A DNA stretch of 64,000 bases from Chakrabartyella piscis (GCA_030067835.1 CP092441.1:2108001-2172000); one strand, 5' to 3'. Positions 27,186 to 37,222 are shown, counted from the first letter of the stretch. Notes: generated by a model not told the origin, from the sequence alone. Made by a program: numbers and translations.

Positions 27186-28862
27186 TTATTTCAATTTGAA
27201 AGAACTTTTGAGGGATACGATACGATTGAACACCAAATGGTCTTCTGTGGTATCCTTTGTATCCACAATATAATATCCATTTCTCATGAATTGGAAACGT
27301 TCGCCTTTTTTTGCTTCGGCTGCTGCCATTTCCAAAATACCTTCTTTGATTTCCAAGGAAGTTGGATTCATAATCATATTGCCAGTTGGATCTTCTGGAT
27401 TGTCCAACATCATATGGTCATACAAACGAACAGTTGCTTTCACATTTTCTGTTGCAGACACCCAATGCAAAGTGCCTTTTACTTTTCTACCTGTGAAACC
27501 ACTACCACTCTTTGTTTCTGGGTCATAGGTACAATGTACTTCCACAACATTTCCAGCTTCGTCTTTGATGATATCGGTACAAGTTACGAAATAAGCCCCT
27601 TTGAGACGCACTTCTTTGCCTGGAGCCAAACGGAAGAATTTTTTCACTGGTTCTTCCATAAAATCTTCTTGTTCGATATAGATTTCTCTGGTGAATGCCA
27701 TGGTTCTATTGCCCAATACTTCGTTTTCAGGGTTGTTTTCCACTTCCAACATTTCCACTTGTCCTTCTGGATAGTTGGTAATTACCACTTTCAAAGGATC
27801 GAGAATTGCCATAATTGCACTGGTTTTGGTTTTCAAATCATCACGAATGCAATAATCCAACAAACCACCATCTACAACACTATTTGCTTTTGCAACACCA
27901 ATTCTTTCGCAGAAATCACGAATCGCTTCTGGTGTGTAACCTCTACGACGCAAGCCACTGATGGTTGGCATACGTGGATCATCCCATCCATCAACCAAGC
28001 TATCTTCCACCAAAGCACGCAATTTTCTTTTACTCATAACGGTATTGGTCATACCAAGACGAGCAAACTCAATTTGTCTTGGAGGTGCCACTTCATAGCC
28101 GCCTTCACGAACCACCCAGTCATAAAGTGGTCTATGGTCTTCAAATTCCATGGTACAAATGGAGTGAGTAATGCCTTCAATGGCATCTTCCAAAGGATGC
28201 GCAAAGTCATACATAGGATAGATACACCATTCGTCACCTGTGGTATGATGTGTTGCATGTGCAATACGATAGATAACAGGATCACGCATGTTGATATTTG
28301 GTGATGTCACATCGATTTTTGCACGCAAAGTACGAGAACCATCAGGGAATTCCCCTACTTTCATACGTTCAAACAAATCCAAGTTTTCTTCTACACTTCT
28401 GTTGCGATATGGACTTTCTTTACCTGGTGCGTTGAGGCTACCACGATATTCACGCATTTCTTCTGCATTCAAATCACAGACAAATGCTTTGCCTTCTTTG
28501 ATGAGCTTGATTGCCACTTCATAATATGTTTGGAAATAGCTGGATGCAAAGTACAATCTATCTTCCCAATCAAAACCAAGCCATTTTACGTCTTCTTTGA
28601 TGGATTCTACATATTCCACATCTTCTTTTGCAGGGTTTGTATCATCAAAACGCAAGTTGCATTTGCCTCCATACAAATTTGCCAATCCAAAATTCAAGCA
28701 GATGGATTTCGCATGTCCAATGTGCAAATATCCATTTGGTTCAGGTGGAAATCTTGTGTGAATTTTCTGTGTATTTTCACCCAAATCTTCTTGGACGTAA
28801 CTATGTATAAAGTTACCAGTTGCACCCAAGCCAGTGTTTTCGACAATTTTTTCTTCTGACAT
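27186..28862 (-). CDS. glnS: glutaminyl-tRNA synthetase
   Basis: 558 residues, normal for class I GlnRS. Signatures are [15 protein letters not shown] and the KMSKS equivalent [10 protein letters not shown], with the anticodon-binding beta-barrels at the C-terminus ([17 protein letters not shown]). Many Gram-positives lack GlnRS and use GatCAB, but several Lachnospiraceae carry it, presumably by ancient transfer (family knowledge). AAGGAGGAG precedes the ATG. Confidence 0.97.
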   Translation of the reverse strand: MSEEKIVENTGLGATGNFIHSYVQEDLGENTQKIHTRFPPEPNGYLHIGHAKSICLNFGLANLYGGKCNLRFDDTNPAKEDVEYVESIKEDVKWLGFDWEDRLYFASSYFQTYYEVAIKLIKEGKAFVCDLNAEEMREYRGSLNAPGKESPYRNRSVEENLDLFERMKVGEFPDGSRTLRAKIDVTSPNINMRDPVIYRIAHATHHTTGDEWCIYPMYDFAHPLEDAIEGITHSICTMEFEDHRPLYDWVVREGGYEVAPPRQIEFARLGMTNTVMSKRKLRALVEDSLVDGWDDPRMPTISGLRRRGYTPEAIRDFCERIGVAKANSVVDGGLLDYCIRDDLKTKTSAIMAILDPLKVVITNYPEGQVEMLEVENNPENEVLGNRTMAFTREIYIEQEDFMEEPVKKFFRLAPGKEVRLKGAYFVTCTDIIKDEAGNVVEVHCTYDPETKSGSGFTGRKVKGTLHWVSATENVKATVRLYDHMMLDNPEDPTGNMIMNPTSLEIKEGILEMAAAEAKKGERFQFMRNGYYIVDTKDTTEDHLVFNRIVSLKSSFKLK

Positions 28863-29051
28863 GTTTTCTCCTCCTTATTTTCATAACGGCTACAATCACC
28901 GAATGTTTCAAATCAATATCACATTATTATAATATAGTACGCAAACAAACGCAAGAAGGGATACAAATTTTTTCAACATTTCCGTATATTGTATTCCATT
29001 TTGCACATATTCCTAGTGTTTCCATCTTCAATGAAATCATACATATTGAAA

Positions 29052-30221
29052 TTAACTGTGGTTTTCCAACCAATTGTAAGCTGCTGTAGCAAAAATTGCT
29101 GCCATACGTGGCAATGCTTCTTCTCCAAATACAATCTTTGGATGATGCAAAGGATACACACAACCTTGCTCTATGCTACCAGTTCCAATCCAGAAATCAA
29201 CACATGGGAACAATGCAGCAAATTCTGCAAAGTCTTCTGAACCTGTGATGGGAACCATATCGTGGTACATATCTTCACCTGAAATGGAATTGACATAGGG
29301 CAATACTTCATGGAACAATTCCACATCATTGATCATTGGAACAGCACCTGCACCATGGAAATCTACTTTTGCACTACCTCTAAAGGTTTTGGCAACACCA
29401 TCACAAATCTCCACAATACGTTGTTTTCCAAAAGCACGCACTTCATTGGAGGCAGTTCTCAAAGAACCTTTCATGACCACTTCATTTGGAAATACATTGG
29501 TTGCATCGCCACCATTGATGGCACAAATGGTCAACACCATATTGTCATTAGAAGAAACTTCACGTCCTTGGAATTCTTGCAAAGAAATCACAATATGAGA
29601 TGCAATGTTGATGGGGTCTACACCTTGGAATGCATAAGCACCATGACAACCAATTCCTGTGACTGTGATGGTAAACATATCAGAAGATGCACAAACATAT
29701 CCCGGTCTGGAATTGACGGTACACAAATCCAATGGGAATACATGCAAAGACATACCCGCTTCTGGCATCTCATCTGCAAAAATACCATGTTCTATCATAG
29801 ACAATGCACCTGTTTGGGTTTCTTCGCCTGGTTGGAACAAACACATAACACGCCCTTTTAACTCAGATTCATGTTCTTTCAAAATTTTCACTGCACCCAA
29901 AAGTGCTGTTGTGTGAAAATCATGACCACAAGCATGCATATTTCCATTTTTTGATGCAAATGGCAAATCTGTATCTTCTAAAATAGGAAGTCCATCGGAA
30001 TCTGCACGCAAAAAGAACAACTTTTCACCTTGACCAAGCATCACAACCACACCAGAATGTCCAATTCTTTTGGGTGTAACACCCATTTCTTGCAATTTTT
30101 CTTCCACAAAATCTGCTGTCTGTGGCAATTCCAAACCAATTTCTGCATGTGCATGTAGATATCTTCTCCAAGTCACCAATTCTTCTGTGATACGATCGCC
30201 TTCTGCTCTAAAATTCTTCAT
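29052..30221 (-). CDS. M20 family metallo-amidohydrolase
   Basis: 389 residues similar to hippurate/N-acyl-amino-acid hydrolases. Metal ligands are visible in HACGHDFHT and FQPGEETQTG, and near the end ITGSEDFAEF and PLHHPKIVF. It removes acyl groups from N-acyl amino acids or dipeptides in the cytoplasm. AAGGAG precedes the ATG at 30221. Monocistronic, neighbour of glnS, substrate uncertain. Confidence 0.92.
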   Translation of the reverse strand: MKNFRAEGDRITEELVTWRRYLHAHAEIGLELPQTADFVEEKLQEMGVTPKRIGHSGVVVMLGQGEKLFFLRADSDGLPILEDTDLPFASKNGNMHACGHDFHTTALLGAVKILKEHESELKGRVMCLFQPGEETQTGALSMIEHGIFADEMPEAGMSLHVFPLDLCTVNSRPGYVCASSDMFTITVTGIGCHGAYAFQGVDPINIASHIVISLQEFQGREVSSNDNMVLTICAINGGDATNVFPNEVVMKGSLRTASNEVRAFGKQRIVEICDGVAKTFRGSAKVDFHGAGAVPMINDVELFHEVLPYVNSISGEDMYHDMVPITGSEDFAEFAALFPCVDFWIGTGSIEQGCVYPLHHPKIVFGEEALPRMAAIFATAAYNWLENHS

Positions 30222-30438
30222 ATTTGCATCTCCTTATTATGTATCAATAACTTATGGATTTTCAGAAATATTTCATATTCTTATAAGGAAGTATACCATA
30301 TCTTTGCATCAAAAGAAATACAATTGCCAGCTGATATGCATTTTTATAAAAATACATTGTAATTCACATATATCGGTTGTACAATAGAATAGGAAATAGA
30401 AATTTTCCATATCATTGTTCACATACGGAGGTACTTTT

Positions 30439-30894
30439 ATGCTTTCTTTTACCATACACGATACCAAAAACTTTATGGCTCTATTGCTCAAAGGGGATTT
30501 ATTCGATACATTTATCTTTCGACAAGGTGAAATTCATACATACGCAACTTTTTTGGTGGATGGTACCAAACCAGAATTGTATCAATCAGAAGAAAATCCA
30601 GAACCCTTTTGCCAATGGTCTGAAATCAAACCTTTCTTTTTCCAAGGAATCAAAGGAAAAGCAATGCCTAGGAGCATGAAAATTGTATTCTCATTGTCTT
30701 CTGAAAAAACAGCACATTACCCCAATGCACAGGCAGTTTTTTTGAATCTACTCTTTCGTGATGGTGTTTTGCTTGTCACAACTGCCACATCTGACAAAAC
30801 ATTTACCTTGGATCGCAACACGGGTCAACAATGGGATGCAGACATTTTGAAGTTCTTCAAAAAACACGAAATTGCAATCCAAATGGAAAGTTAA
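30439..30894 (+). CDS. DUF5721-like protein
   Basis: 152 residues, soluble, no signal peptide. The start LSFTIHDTKNFMALLLKGDLFDTF resembles a small Lachnospiraceae family I recall as DUF5721, of unknown function. ACGGAGGT lies before the ATG at 30439; an in-frame ATG 24 bases earlier overlaps the ribosome site. It is followed by palindromic repeats and the htpG control region. Confidence 0.65.
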   Translation: MLSFTIHDTKNFMALLLKGDLFDTFIFRQGEIHTYATFLVDGTKPELYQSEENPEPFCQWSEIKPFFFQGIKGKAMPRSMKIVFSLSSEKTAHYPNAQAVFLNLLFRDGVLLVTTATSDKTFTLDRNTGQQWDADILKFFKKHEIAIQMES

Positions 30895-30936
30895 TTTCCA
30901 TCTGAGTAAATACTAAATATTAACATGATTGCGGAT

Positions 30937-30962
30937 CGATGGGGGCATCGCTCCCTACAAAG
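30937..30962 (+). repeat. CCCTACAA palindrome, copy 4
   Basis: CGATG and CATCG around GGGG are followed by CTCCCTACAAAG. Confidence 0.5.
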
Positions 30963-30993
30963 ACCGAAAAACCACAGAATGTCAGTATGTATA

Positions 30994-31017
30994 TGTAGGG
31001 TTGATTCATGAATCAAC
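30994..31017 (-). repeat. CCCTACA palindrome, copy 5 (opposite orientation)
   Basis: TGTAGG leads into GTTGATTCA-TGAATCAAC, a perfect 18-base palindrome. It is an inverted relative of the copy at 35319. Confidence 0.65.
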
Positions 31018-31034
31018 TGTTATTTCGCAAATTG

Positions 31035-31096
31035 TTAGCACTCTCACTTAGAGAGTGCTAATTTTTTCTTGACATTCACACAAAACGTGCTAGAAT
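31035..31096 (+). promoter_or_regulatory. CIRCE operator and htpG promoter
   Basis: TTAGCACTC (31035-31043), N9, GAGTGCTAA (31053-31061) is an exact CIRCE element, the HrcA binding site. It is followed by TTGACA (31069-31074) and TAGAAT (31091-31096), 16 apart. HrcA should repress htpG except under heat stress. Confidence 0.93.
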
Positions 31097-31140
31097 ATTG
31101 TTAGAACAACAATTTCAAAGATTTTTAGGAGGTTTTTTAT

Positions 31141-33153
31141 ATGAACGAAACAGGTAATCTTTCCATTAACAGTGAGAATTTCCTACCCATTATCAAAAAA
31201 TGGCTTTATACCGATAAGGATATTTTCTTGCGTGAATTGGTTTCCAATGCATGTGATGCTGTGACAAAATTACAAAAATTAAATGTTATGGGTGAGGTCG
31301 AATTGCCAGCTGATGAAACTTATGCCATCAAAGTTGTGCTGAACCCAGACAACCAAACCTTGCAAATCATTGACAATGGTATTGGTATGACTGATGATGA
31401 AATCAAAAAATACATCAATCAAATTGCATTTTCTGGTGCAACCGATTTTATGAGCAAATACCAAGAAAAAATGGATTCTGAGGGTGAAATCATTGGTCAC
31501 TTTGGTCTTGGTTTCTACTCTGCTTTTATGGTTGCAGATAAGGTTGAAATTGATACACTTTCCTACCAAGAAGGTGCTACACCTGCCAAATGGTCTTGTG
31601 AAGGTGGCATTGATTATGCTATGGAAGATGGCACAAGAGCAGAACGTGGTACCACCATCACTTTGTTCCTCGGTGAAGATGGCAAAGAATTTATGGATGA
31701 AGCAGTTCTTTATGCTGGACTTCAAAAATATTGTTCCTTTATGCCAGTATCTATCTTTATGGATGTAGAAAAAGAAGCGACTGAAGAAGAAATTGCTGCT
31801 GAAAAAGCCGAAAGCAACACACTTCATATCACGCCAGAAGAAGCAGAAGGTTTGACCAAAGACGATGCTTTGGAAAAATTGGCAGAACAAAACAAAGAAA
31901 TTGAGCCAGAACCACTCAATGACACTAATCCACTTTGGCAACGTCAACCAAAGGATTGCACAGATGAAGATTACAAAGCTTTCTATCACAAAGTGTTTGC
32001 TGATCGAAACGACCCTTTGTTCTGGATTCATTTGAATATGGACTATCCATTCCGTTTGAAAGGTATCCTCTATTTCCCTAAACTTGTGGAACAAATGGAT
32101 GTCATGGAAGGTGAAATCAAGCTATACGCAAACCAAGTATATATTGCAGACAATATCAAGGAAGTTGTGCCTGAATTCTTGCTTCTATTGAAAGGTGTTT
32201 TGGATTGTCCTGATATGCCACTCAATGTTTCCAGAAGTGCACTCCAAAACGATGGTTATGTAGATAAAATGAACAAATACATCACCAAAAAAGTTGGTGA
32301 TAAAATGGTGCAACTCTTTAAAAACGAACGTGAACAATACGAAAGTTTCTGGGATGATATTGGCATCTTCATCAAATATGGTTGTATGCGTGAAGAAAAA
32401 CTCTATGATAAGGTGAAGGATGCATTGCTCTTCAAAACCACAGATGATGTGTATGAAACTTTGCCTGAATATTTGGAAAAGAATAAAGAAAAACATGAAA
32501 ACAAACTCTTCTTTGTGACAGATGAAAACCAACAAATTCAATACATTCGCATGTTCAAAGAACAAGGTTTGGAAGCGGTTATTTTGTCTACACCAGTGGA
32601 CAAGCCATTTTCTTCCTTCTTGGAATTCAAAAATCCAGATGTGAAAGTACAAAGAATTGATGCAGATATTGCAGATACTTTGCAAGAAAAAGACGAAGAT
32701 GCTTCTGAAGCCAAAAAGCAAGCAGATGCGTTCTTGAATGAAACATTGCAAACCAAATTCCGCTCTTTGGTGGGTTCTGAAAACTTGAAAGTTTCTGTGG
32801 AATCATTGAAAGCTGAAAATGTTTCTGCTATGTTGTTGCTCAGCGAAGAATCCCGTCGTATGATGGAAATGATGGAACAATACGCACAAAATCCAGAAAT
32901 GAAAGCCATGTTTGCAGAACAAATCAAACCAGAAGAAACCTTGGTTTTGAACCGTTCCAACCCTTTGGTGAAAACATATCTTTCCTTGCAAGAACAAGAA
33001 ACCAAACAAGAAGATTGTGCTTTGATTTCACGTCAACTCTATGATTTGGCATTGATGAGCCATAGAGCTTTGACTTCCAGTGAAATGACCGCTTTCTTAG
33101 ATCGTAGCAATGTGCTTTTGGGTAAATTGGCTAGTTTGGAATTGAATCAATGA
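31141..33153 (+). CDS. htpG: molecular chaperone HtpG (Hsp90)
   Basis: 670 residues, somewhat longer than the usual 620-640. The GHKL ATPase domain has DIFLRELVSNACDA, DNGIGMT and GHFGLGFYS; middle-domain motifs and LNVSRSALQND follow. The acidic stretch around residues 225-265 is longer than in many bacterial HtpG proteins. It folds or stabilises client proteins with ATP. AGGAGG precedes the ATG. CIRCE control differs from B. subtilis htpG, which is not in the HrcA regulon. Confidence 0.97.
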   Translation: MNETGNLSINSENFLPIIKKWLYTDKDIFLRELVSNACDAVTKLQKLNVMGEVELPADETYAIKVVLNPDNQTLQIIDNGIGMTDDEIKKYINQIAFSGATDFMSKYQEKMDSEGEIIGHFGLGFYSAFMVADKVEIDTLSYQEGATPAKWSCEGGIDYAMEDGTRAERGTTITLFLGEDGKEFMDEAVLYAGLQKYCSFMPVSIFMDVEKEATEEEIAAEKAESNTLHITPEEAEGLTKDDALEKLAEQNKEIEPEPLNDTNPLWQRQPKDCTDEDYKAFYHKVFADRNDPLFWIHLNMDYPFRLKGILYFPKLVEQMDVMEGEIKLYANQVYIADNIKEVVPEFLLLLKGVLDCPDMPLNVSRSALQNDGYVDKMNKYITKKVGDKMVQLFKNEREQYESFWDDIGIFIKYGCMREEKLYDKVKDALLFKTTDDVYETLPEYLEKNKEKHENKLFFVTDENQQIQYIRMFKEQGLEAVILSTPVDKPFSSFLEFKNPDVKVQRIDADIADTLQEKDEDASEAKKQADAFLNETLQTKFRSLVGSENLKVSVESLKAENVSAMLLLSEESRRMMEMMEQYAQNPEMKAMFAEQIKPEETLVLNRSNPLVKTYLSLQEQETKQEDCALISRQLYDLALMSHRALTSSEMTAFLDRSNVLLGKLASLELNQ

Positions 33154-33162
33154 AAATTTTGT

Positions 33163-33192
33163 AAGGGTGGATTTCATATCCGCCCTTTTTTG
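33163..33192 (+). terminator. htpG terminator
   Basis: AGGGTGGAT and ATCCGCCCT close a TTCAT loop, followed by TTTTTT. The arms resemble the palindrome at 48144, hinting that terminators and the dispersed repeats are related. Confidence 0.75.
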
Positions 33193-33330
33193 ATGGAATA
33201 ATGGGTTTACAGTGGTTTTCAATTGTGGTGAAATACCTTTAATTGCCTGTTATTTATATAATGTGTAGTGAAGCAAGAAAATAAGTGTAATAATTTTAGG
33301 GTTTAATTTTTTCAAATATTAGAGCCTTTT

Positions 33331-33833
33331 AGACCTTACTTTTCAACAGTGAAAAGTAACAAAAGCTGCCACTCTTTTCGAAGGCGTGGAGCCACGCTAT
33401 AAGGTGGTCAAGATGGGTCATCACTTTGCGAGCAAAGCCACCTACGGTGTCCGCCACTTCTTTGGCGGTGAGTCCTTATATATCCCCCTTGAAACAGGAG
33501 TGTAATGGTATAAATCCTACGATTAGACCGTGAGTGACAAGCCCCTCACCTCTTGATTACTGGCTCAAAAACAAAGTAAGTAGTGAACAAATGACTTTTG
33601 ATTTCCACTCAGCCTTTGCTTGCAAAGCGGAATCCTCAAAATTGTTATTTGTAGGAATTTCAATAAGCGTCTCTAGCCATGAAGGAAGTTTTCTTGAATT
33701 TCAATTTATTCTCTAACCTAAAGGATTTCGTTTGCAAAGGAGTTTCGAGGAGTCGCAGCCTCCTTGAACCGTGCTCCACGCTTCGGAAGTAGTGGCACTT
33801 TTTGTTACTTTTTGGTGTCAAAAAGTAAGGTCT
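33331..33833. mobile_element. MITE-like element with ~65-bp terminal inverted repeats
   Basis: The left end (33331-33396) begins AGACCTTACTTTT and the right end (33770-33833) is its inverted, imperfect copy ending GTAAGGTCT. About 370 bases lie between and encode nothing convincing. Bases 33416-33477 match, on the opposite strand, the 62-base module in the RAYT gene. No clear target duplication is visible. It looks like a non-autonomous transposable element and explains the long gap between htpG and the next gene. Confidence 0.8.
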
Positions 33834-33889
33834 GAATGCTTTAAAACGTGAATAAATTCCTATCTAAAATTAATTCACAACATCCCAAC

Positions 33890-33913
33890 GGGTGACGAAA
33901 CGTCACCCCTACA
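33890..33913 (+). repeat. CCCTACAA palindrome, copy 6
   Basis: GGGTGACG (33890-33897), AAA, CGTCACCC (33901-33908), then CTACAAAG. Confidence 0.7.
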
Positions 33914-34012
33914 AAGTAAACCTTTCTACAGATTATAAGCATTTGACACAACACACAAAATTATACTACTCCATTATTAATCTAGTTTTTAAAACCACAT
34001 TATATATTTATA

Positions 34013-34041
34013 TTTACTTTTACGAACTTTTGGAGTATACT
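34013..34041 (+). promoter_or_regulatory. promoter of the NMO-like gene
   Basis: TTTACT (34013-34018) and TATACT (34036-34041) with 17-base spacing. Confidence 0.5.
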
Positions 34042-34083
34042 AATTCCATACAAATGAACTCTAATTTCAAAGGAGATATAGAT

Positions 34084-35121
34084 ATGAAAGAATTGAAAAT
34101 TGGTGATTTGACTGCAAAATTACCCCTTGTACAAGGTGGTATGGGTGTTGGTATTTCTCTTTCTGGCTTGGCATCTGCTGTTGCAGAAGCTGGCGGTATT
34201 GGTACCATTTCAGGTGTACAAATTGGGTTTCGTGAACCTGATTTTCGTGAAAATCCACTGGAAGCAAACCTACGTGCAATGGGTCCAGAAATTGCAAAAG
34301 CAAAAGCAAATCCAAACAATATCATTGCCATCAATTTGATGACTGCAATGCGCAATTACGAAACTTATGCCAAAGAAGCGGTGCAAAGTGGCATTGATAT
34401 CATCGTTTCTGGTGCTGGATTGCCACTGAATTTACCAAAATATATTGCTGGCAGCAATACCAAAATCATGCCCATTGTATCCTCTGCTAGAGCTCTAAAT
34501 CTCATCATCAAATCTTGGTTGAAAAGTGATCGTTTGCCTGATGCTGTTGTTTTAGAAGGACCTTTGGCTGGTGGTCATCTTGGATTCAAAATGGATGAAA
34601 TACAGGAACAAACCTATACACCATTGGAAGATTTGATTGGTGAACTGAAGGATGCATTGGCTGTGTATGAAAATCAATATCATGTCAATATTCCCTTGAT
34701 TGCAGGTGGTGGTATCCATACACGTGATGATGTGCATAGAATTTTAGGTTTGGGTGCAGATGCTGTGCAAATTGGTTCCAGATTCATTGGGACAGAAGAA
34801 TGCGATGCCCATGAAAACTACAAGCAAGCATTTTTGAATGCCACTGCTGAAGATATGCGTATCATCAAAAGTCCTGTTGGGTTGCCTGCAAGAGCCATTA
34901 GAAATGACTTTTTAGATGCTGCTTACACCGATGGTTTCAAGGTGAATCATTGTTTTGGATGTATGGCAAAATGCAAGCCAGCTGAAATCCCATTTTGCAT
35001 TTCCAAATATTTGGTGGATGTGGCAAAGGGTGATGAAGGTCTTGTGTTCTCTGGTGCAAATGGATATCGCATCAATGAAATTACCACTGTTCCAAAGTTA
35101 GTAGAAGAATGGTTTGAATGA
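34084..35121 (+). CDS. nitronate monooxygenase / FabK-like flavoprotein
   Basis: 345 residues, FMN-dependent TIM barrel of the NPD family. PLVQGGMGVGISLSGLASAV, EGPLAGGHLG with the catalytic histidine, AGGGIHTRDD and GADAVQIGSRF are characteristic. A C-terminal cysteine cluster (NHCFGCMAKCKP) is not part of every NMO and may bind metal. It could oxidise nitroalkanes or act as an enoyl-ACP reductase; no fatty-acid genes lie near, so NMO-like is the safer name. AAAGGAGA precedes the ATG at 34084. Confidence 0.85.
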   Translation: MKELKIGDLTAKLPLVQGGMGVGISLSGLASAVAEAGGIGTISGVQIGFREPDFRENPLEANLRAMGPEIAKAKANPNNIIAINLMTAMRNYETYAKEAVQSGIDIIVSGAGLPLNLPKYIAGSNTKIMPIVSSARALNLIIKSWLKSDRLPDAVVLEGPLAGGHLGFKMDEIQEQTYTPLEDLIGELKDALAVYENQYHVNIPLIAGGGIHTRDDVHRILGLGADAVQIGSRFIGTEECDAHENYKQAFLNATAEDMRIIKSPVGLPARAIRNDFLDAAYTDGFKVNHCFGCMAKCKPAEIPFCISKYLVDVAKGDEGLVFSGANGYRINEITTVPKLVEEWFE

Positions 35122-35187
35122 TAAAGCATGAACAGTGAAGAACGAAAAGTGAATAACAAAAAGTTTATAGTGTTGTAAGTTAAACGA

Positions 35188-35210
35188 GATGGGAAACCCA
35201 TCCCCTACAA
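35188..35210 (+). repeat. CCCTACAA palindrome, copy 7
   Basis: GATGGG, AAA, CCCATC (35188-35202), then CCCTACAA. Confidence 0.65.
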
Positions 35211-35245
35211 AACAAACAATCCATATACAAAAACGATTTATATAC

Positions 35246-35289
35246 AAAAAAGGCAAATTACAGAATACACACTGTAGTTCGCCTTTTTA
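35246..35289. terminator. terminator between convergent NMO-like and FAD genes
   Basis: AAAAAGGCAAATTACAG and CTGTAGTTCGCCTTTTT form a long stem with A- and T-runs at the ends, suitable for both directions. Confidence 0.7.
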
Positions 35290-35318
35290 TTTTGATATCT
35301 ATTGTATTTTTAGTATCA

Positions 35319-35346
35319 GGGTTGATTCATGAATCAACCCTACAAT
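35319..35346 (+). repeat. CCCTACAA palindrome, copy 8
   Basis: A perfect 22-base palindrome (35319-35340), GGGTTGATTCA and its complement, is followed by TACAATTG. Its core equals that of the inverted copy at 30994. Confidence 0.7.
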
Positions 35347-35354
35347 TGCTATTA

Positions 35355-36746
35355 TTACAACAATTTTCTACCCATCATAACACCCATAAGAGATGCCATC
35401 ATCAATCCACGAGTCCAACCACTGGAATCGCCCAAACAATGCAAGTTTTTCACATTTGTATTGAAATCTGTGTCCATTTTCACTTTATTGCTATAGAATT
35501 TCAACTCTGGTGAATAGAGCAATGTTTCATCAGAAGCAAAACCTGGAACCACCTTGTCCATTGCATGAATGAAGTTGATGATATTGGTCATTGCACGATA
35601 TGGCATCGCAGCTGTAATATCTCCTGCCACTGCATCTGGCAAAGTTGGCACCAAATTGGAATGGGACAATTCTTTTGGCCATGTACGTTTACCATCCAAA
35701 ATATCGCCAAAACGTTGCACCAACAACTGACCATTTCCAAGCATATTGGTCAATTCCCCTACTTTTTTCGCGTATTCAATTGGTTGATTGAATGGTTCTG
35801 TGAAGTTATGGGAACAAAGAATTGCCAAGTTGGTGTTATTGGATTTCAAGTCTTTATAGGAATGTCCATTGACCACTGCCAAGTCATTGTCATAATTTTC
35901 TTGGCTGACAAAGCCACCTGGATTTTGACAGAAAGTACGCACTTTATTTTTGAATGGTTTTGGATATCCAATCAATTTGGATTCATACAACACATCGTTG
36001 ACCTTTTCCATAACCTCGTTACGCACTTCTACACGCACACCAATATCTACAGTTCCAGGAGCATGTGCAATGTCATTTTCAGCACATACCTTTTCCAACC
36101 AATCAGCACCTCTACGTCCTGCTGCAAGCACAATATGGTCGCCATAAATGGATGTGGTTTCTCCTGTTTTATCAGAAATAACAATCCCTTTGCACACGCC
36201 ATCTTCCAAAATAATGGTTTCGCATTCTGTGGAGAATCGGATTTCTACTCCATTTGCGAGCAAATATTCTTGAATTGCAAAGTAGATATCTTGTGCTTTT
36301 TCAGTACCCAAATGTCTAATTGGACAATCCACCAATTTCAAGCTGGCATTGATTGCTTTTCTACGAATGTCTTTGATTTCTTCTGTAACGCCAATACCTT
36401 CAATTTTGGTATCTGCACCAAATTGCAAATAGATGCTATCTGTATACTTGATCATTTCTTGTACCACATCTGCACCAACCAAATTTGGCAAATCGCCACC
36501 AACTTCATAGCTCAAAGAAAGCTTTCCATCAGAAAATGCACCAGCACCACTGAATCCAGTTGTAATATGACAGTTTGGTTTACAAGAAACACATTTATTG
36601 GTAACGCTTTTTGGACATACTCGTTCTTTGATGCTACGTCCTTTTTCAATCATAATGATTTTTTTCTTTGAACCCTTTTGAACCAATTCCAATGCAGTAA
36701 AAATCCCAGCAGGACCTGCGCCAACAATAATCACATCTTTTTTCAT
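35355..36746 (-). CDS. NAD(P)/FAD-dependent oxidoreductase (COG2509-like)
   Basis: 463 residues. The FAD-binding loop is VGAGPAGIFTALEL, followed by a cysteine-containing stretch (CPKSVTNKCVSCKPNC) and TGFSGAGAFSDGKLSLS; GDSSGWTRGLMMA near the C-terminus is the second FAD-contact motif. These match a widespread family of uncharacterised FAD-dependent dehydrogenases. AGGAGG precedes the ATG. An elaborate leader RNA with a terminator precedes the gene, so its expression is probably set by an effector. Confidence 0.88.
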   Translation of the reverse strand: MKKDVIIVGAGPAGIFTALELVQKGSKKKIIMIEKGRSIKERVCPKSVTNKCVSCKPNCHITTGFSGAGAFSDGKLSLSYEVGGDLPNLVGADVVQEMIKYTDSIYLQFGADTKIEGIGVTEEIKDIRRKAINASLKLVDCPIRHLGTEKAQDIYFAIQEYLLANGVEIRFSTECETIILEDGVCKGIVISDKTGETTSIYGDHIVLAAGRRGADWLEKVCAENDIAHAPGTVDIGVRVEVRNEVMEKVNDVLYESKLIGYPKPFKNKVRTFCQNPGGFVSQENYDNDLAVVNGHSYKDLKSNNTNLAILCSHNFTEPFNQPIEYAKKVGELTNMLGNGQLLVQRFGDILDGKRTWPKELSHSNLVPTLPDAVAGDITAAMPYRAMTNIINFIHAMDKVVPGFASDETLLYSPELKFYSNKVKMDTDFNTNVKNLHCLGDSSGWTRGLMMASLMGVMMGRKLL

Positions 36747-36770
36747 TTTGATCTGACCTCCTAATAAAAT

Positions 36771-36940
36771 AAAAAAACCACCAACAGTTATACGGTATTC
36801 CCATTAAGGGTACACGAATCCCCTAGATAGGGGACTGCATAGTTAACTGTAAGCAGTTTGTAGAAACGTCCATCTATTATATGAACATATATGAAATCCA
36901 AATCCTTGTATATTTTACAAGACATATGTTTCTTTGTCAA
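36771..36940 (-). promoter_or_regulatory. promoter and structured leader RNA (candidate riboswitch) of the FAD protein
   Basis: TTGACA (36940-36935) and TAAAAT (36917-36912), 17 apart, start an RNA of about 130 bases. A 16-base arm (36859-36844) pairs with 36790-36775 with one T-T mismatch and then T7, forming a terminator with two small hairpins between the arms. Competing 5' sequence reads ATATAAT (36882-36876), GTTTCTAC (36867-36860) and AACTATG (36844-36838), resembling the joining strands of a purine riboswitch, but the P2 arm would be almost absent. Transcription attenuation is likely; ligand unknown. Confidence 0.6.
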
Positions 36941-36982
36941 GAACATTTTTATGGAAATTTGCACAAGGTTTTACAAGGTTTT

Positions 36983-37222
36983 TTAGCCAATATAATCAAT
37001 TTCCAGTTCATTCATAACAGATTCTATTTTTACATTTCCTACCATTGCTTTTTCTAGTAATGATGCTTTGGAAGCATATTGCTGTGGGAATTTGGTTTCG
37101 ATACAACAATAGAGATATCCACCATCGCTATTTCTGGTTATAAAATAGTTGTATGTACCATAATGAAACTCAATGTCTTTTCCTGTTTCCAATGCATCCA
37201 AAATACGCTCTTTGGTGTCCAT
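36983..37222 (-). CDS. small hypothetical protein
   Basis: 79 residues, acidic, no membrane segment (begins MDTKERILDALETGKDIEF). AAAGGGGAT lies before the ATG at 37222. I do not recognise the family. YNYFITRNSDGGYLYC suggests a small mixed alpha/beta fold. It has no same-strand partner close enough to infer an operon. Confidence 0.6.
   Translation of the reverse strand: MDTKERILDALETGKDIEFHYGTYNYFITRNSDGGYLYCCIETKFPQQYASKASLLEKAMVGNVKIESVMNELEIDYIG

Noticed and set aside
33534..33716. 60-residue open frame inside the MITE-like element
   Set aside because: No ribosome site, no known domain; chance frame.
35565..36671. 368-residue plus-strand frame opposite the FAD protein
   Set aside because: Antisense shadow; the minus-strand gene has clear FAD motifs and a ribosome site.
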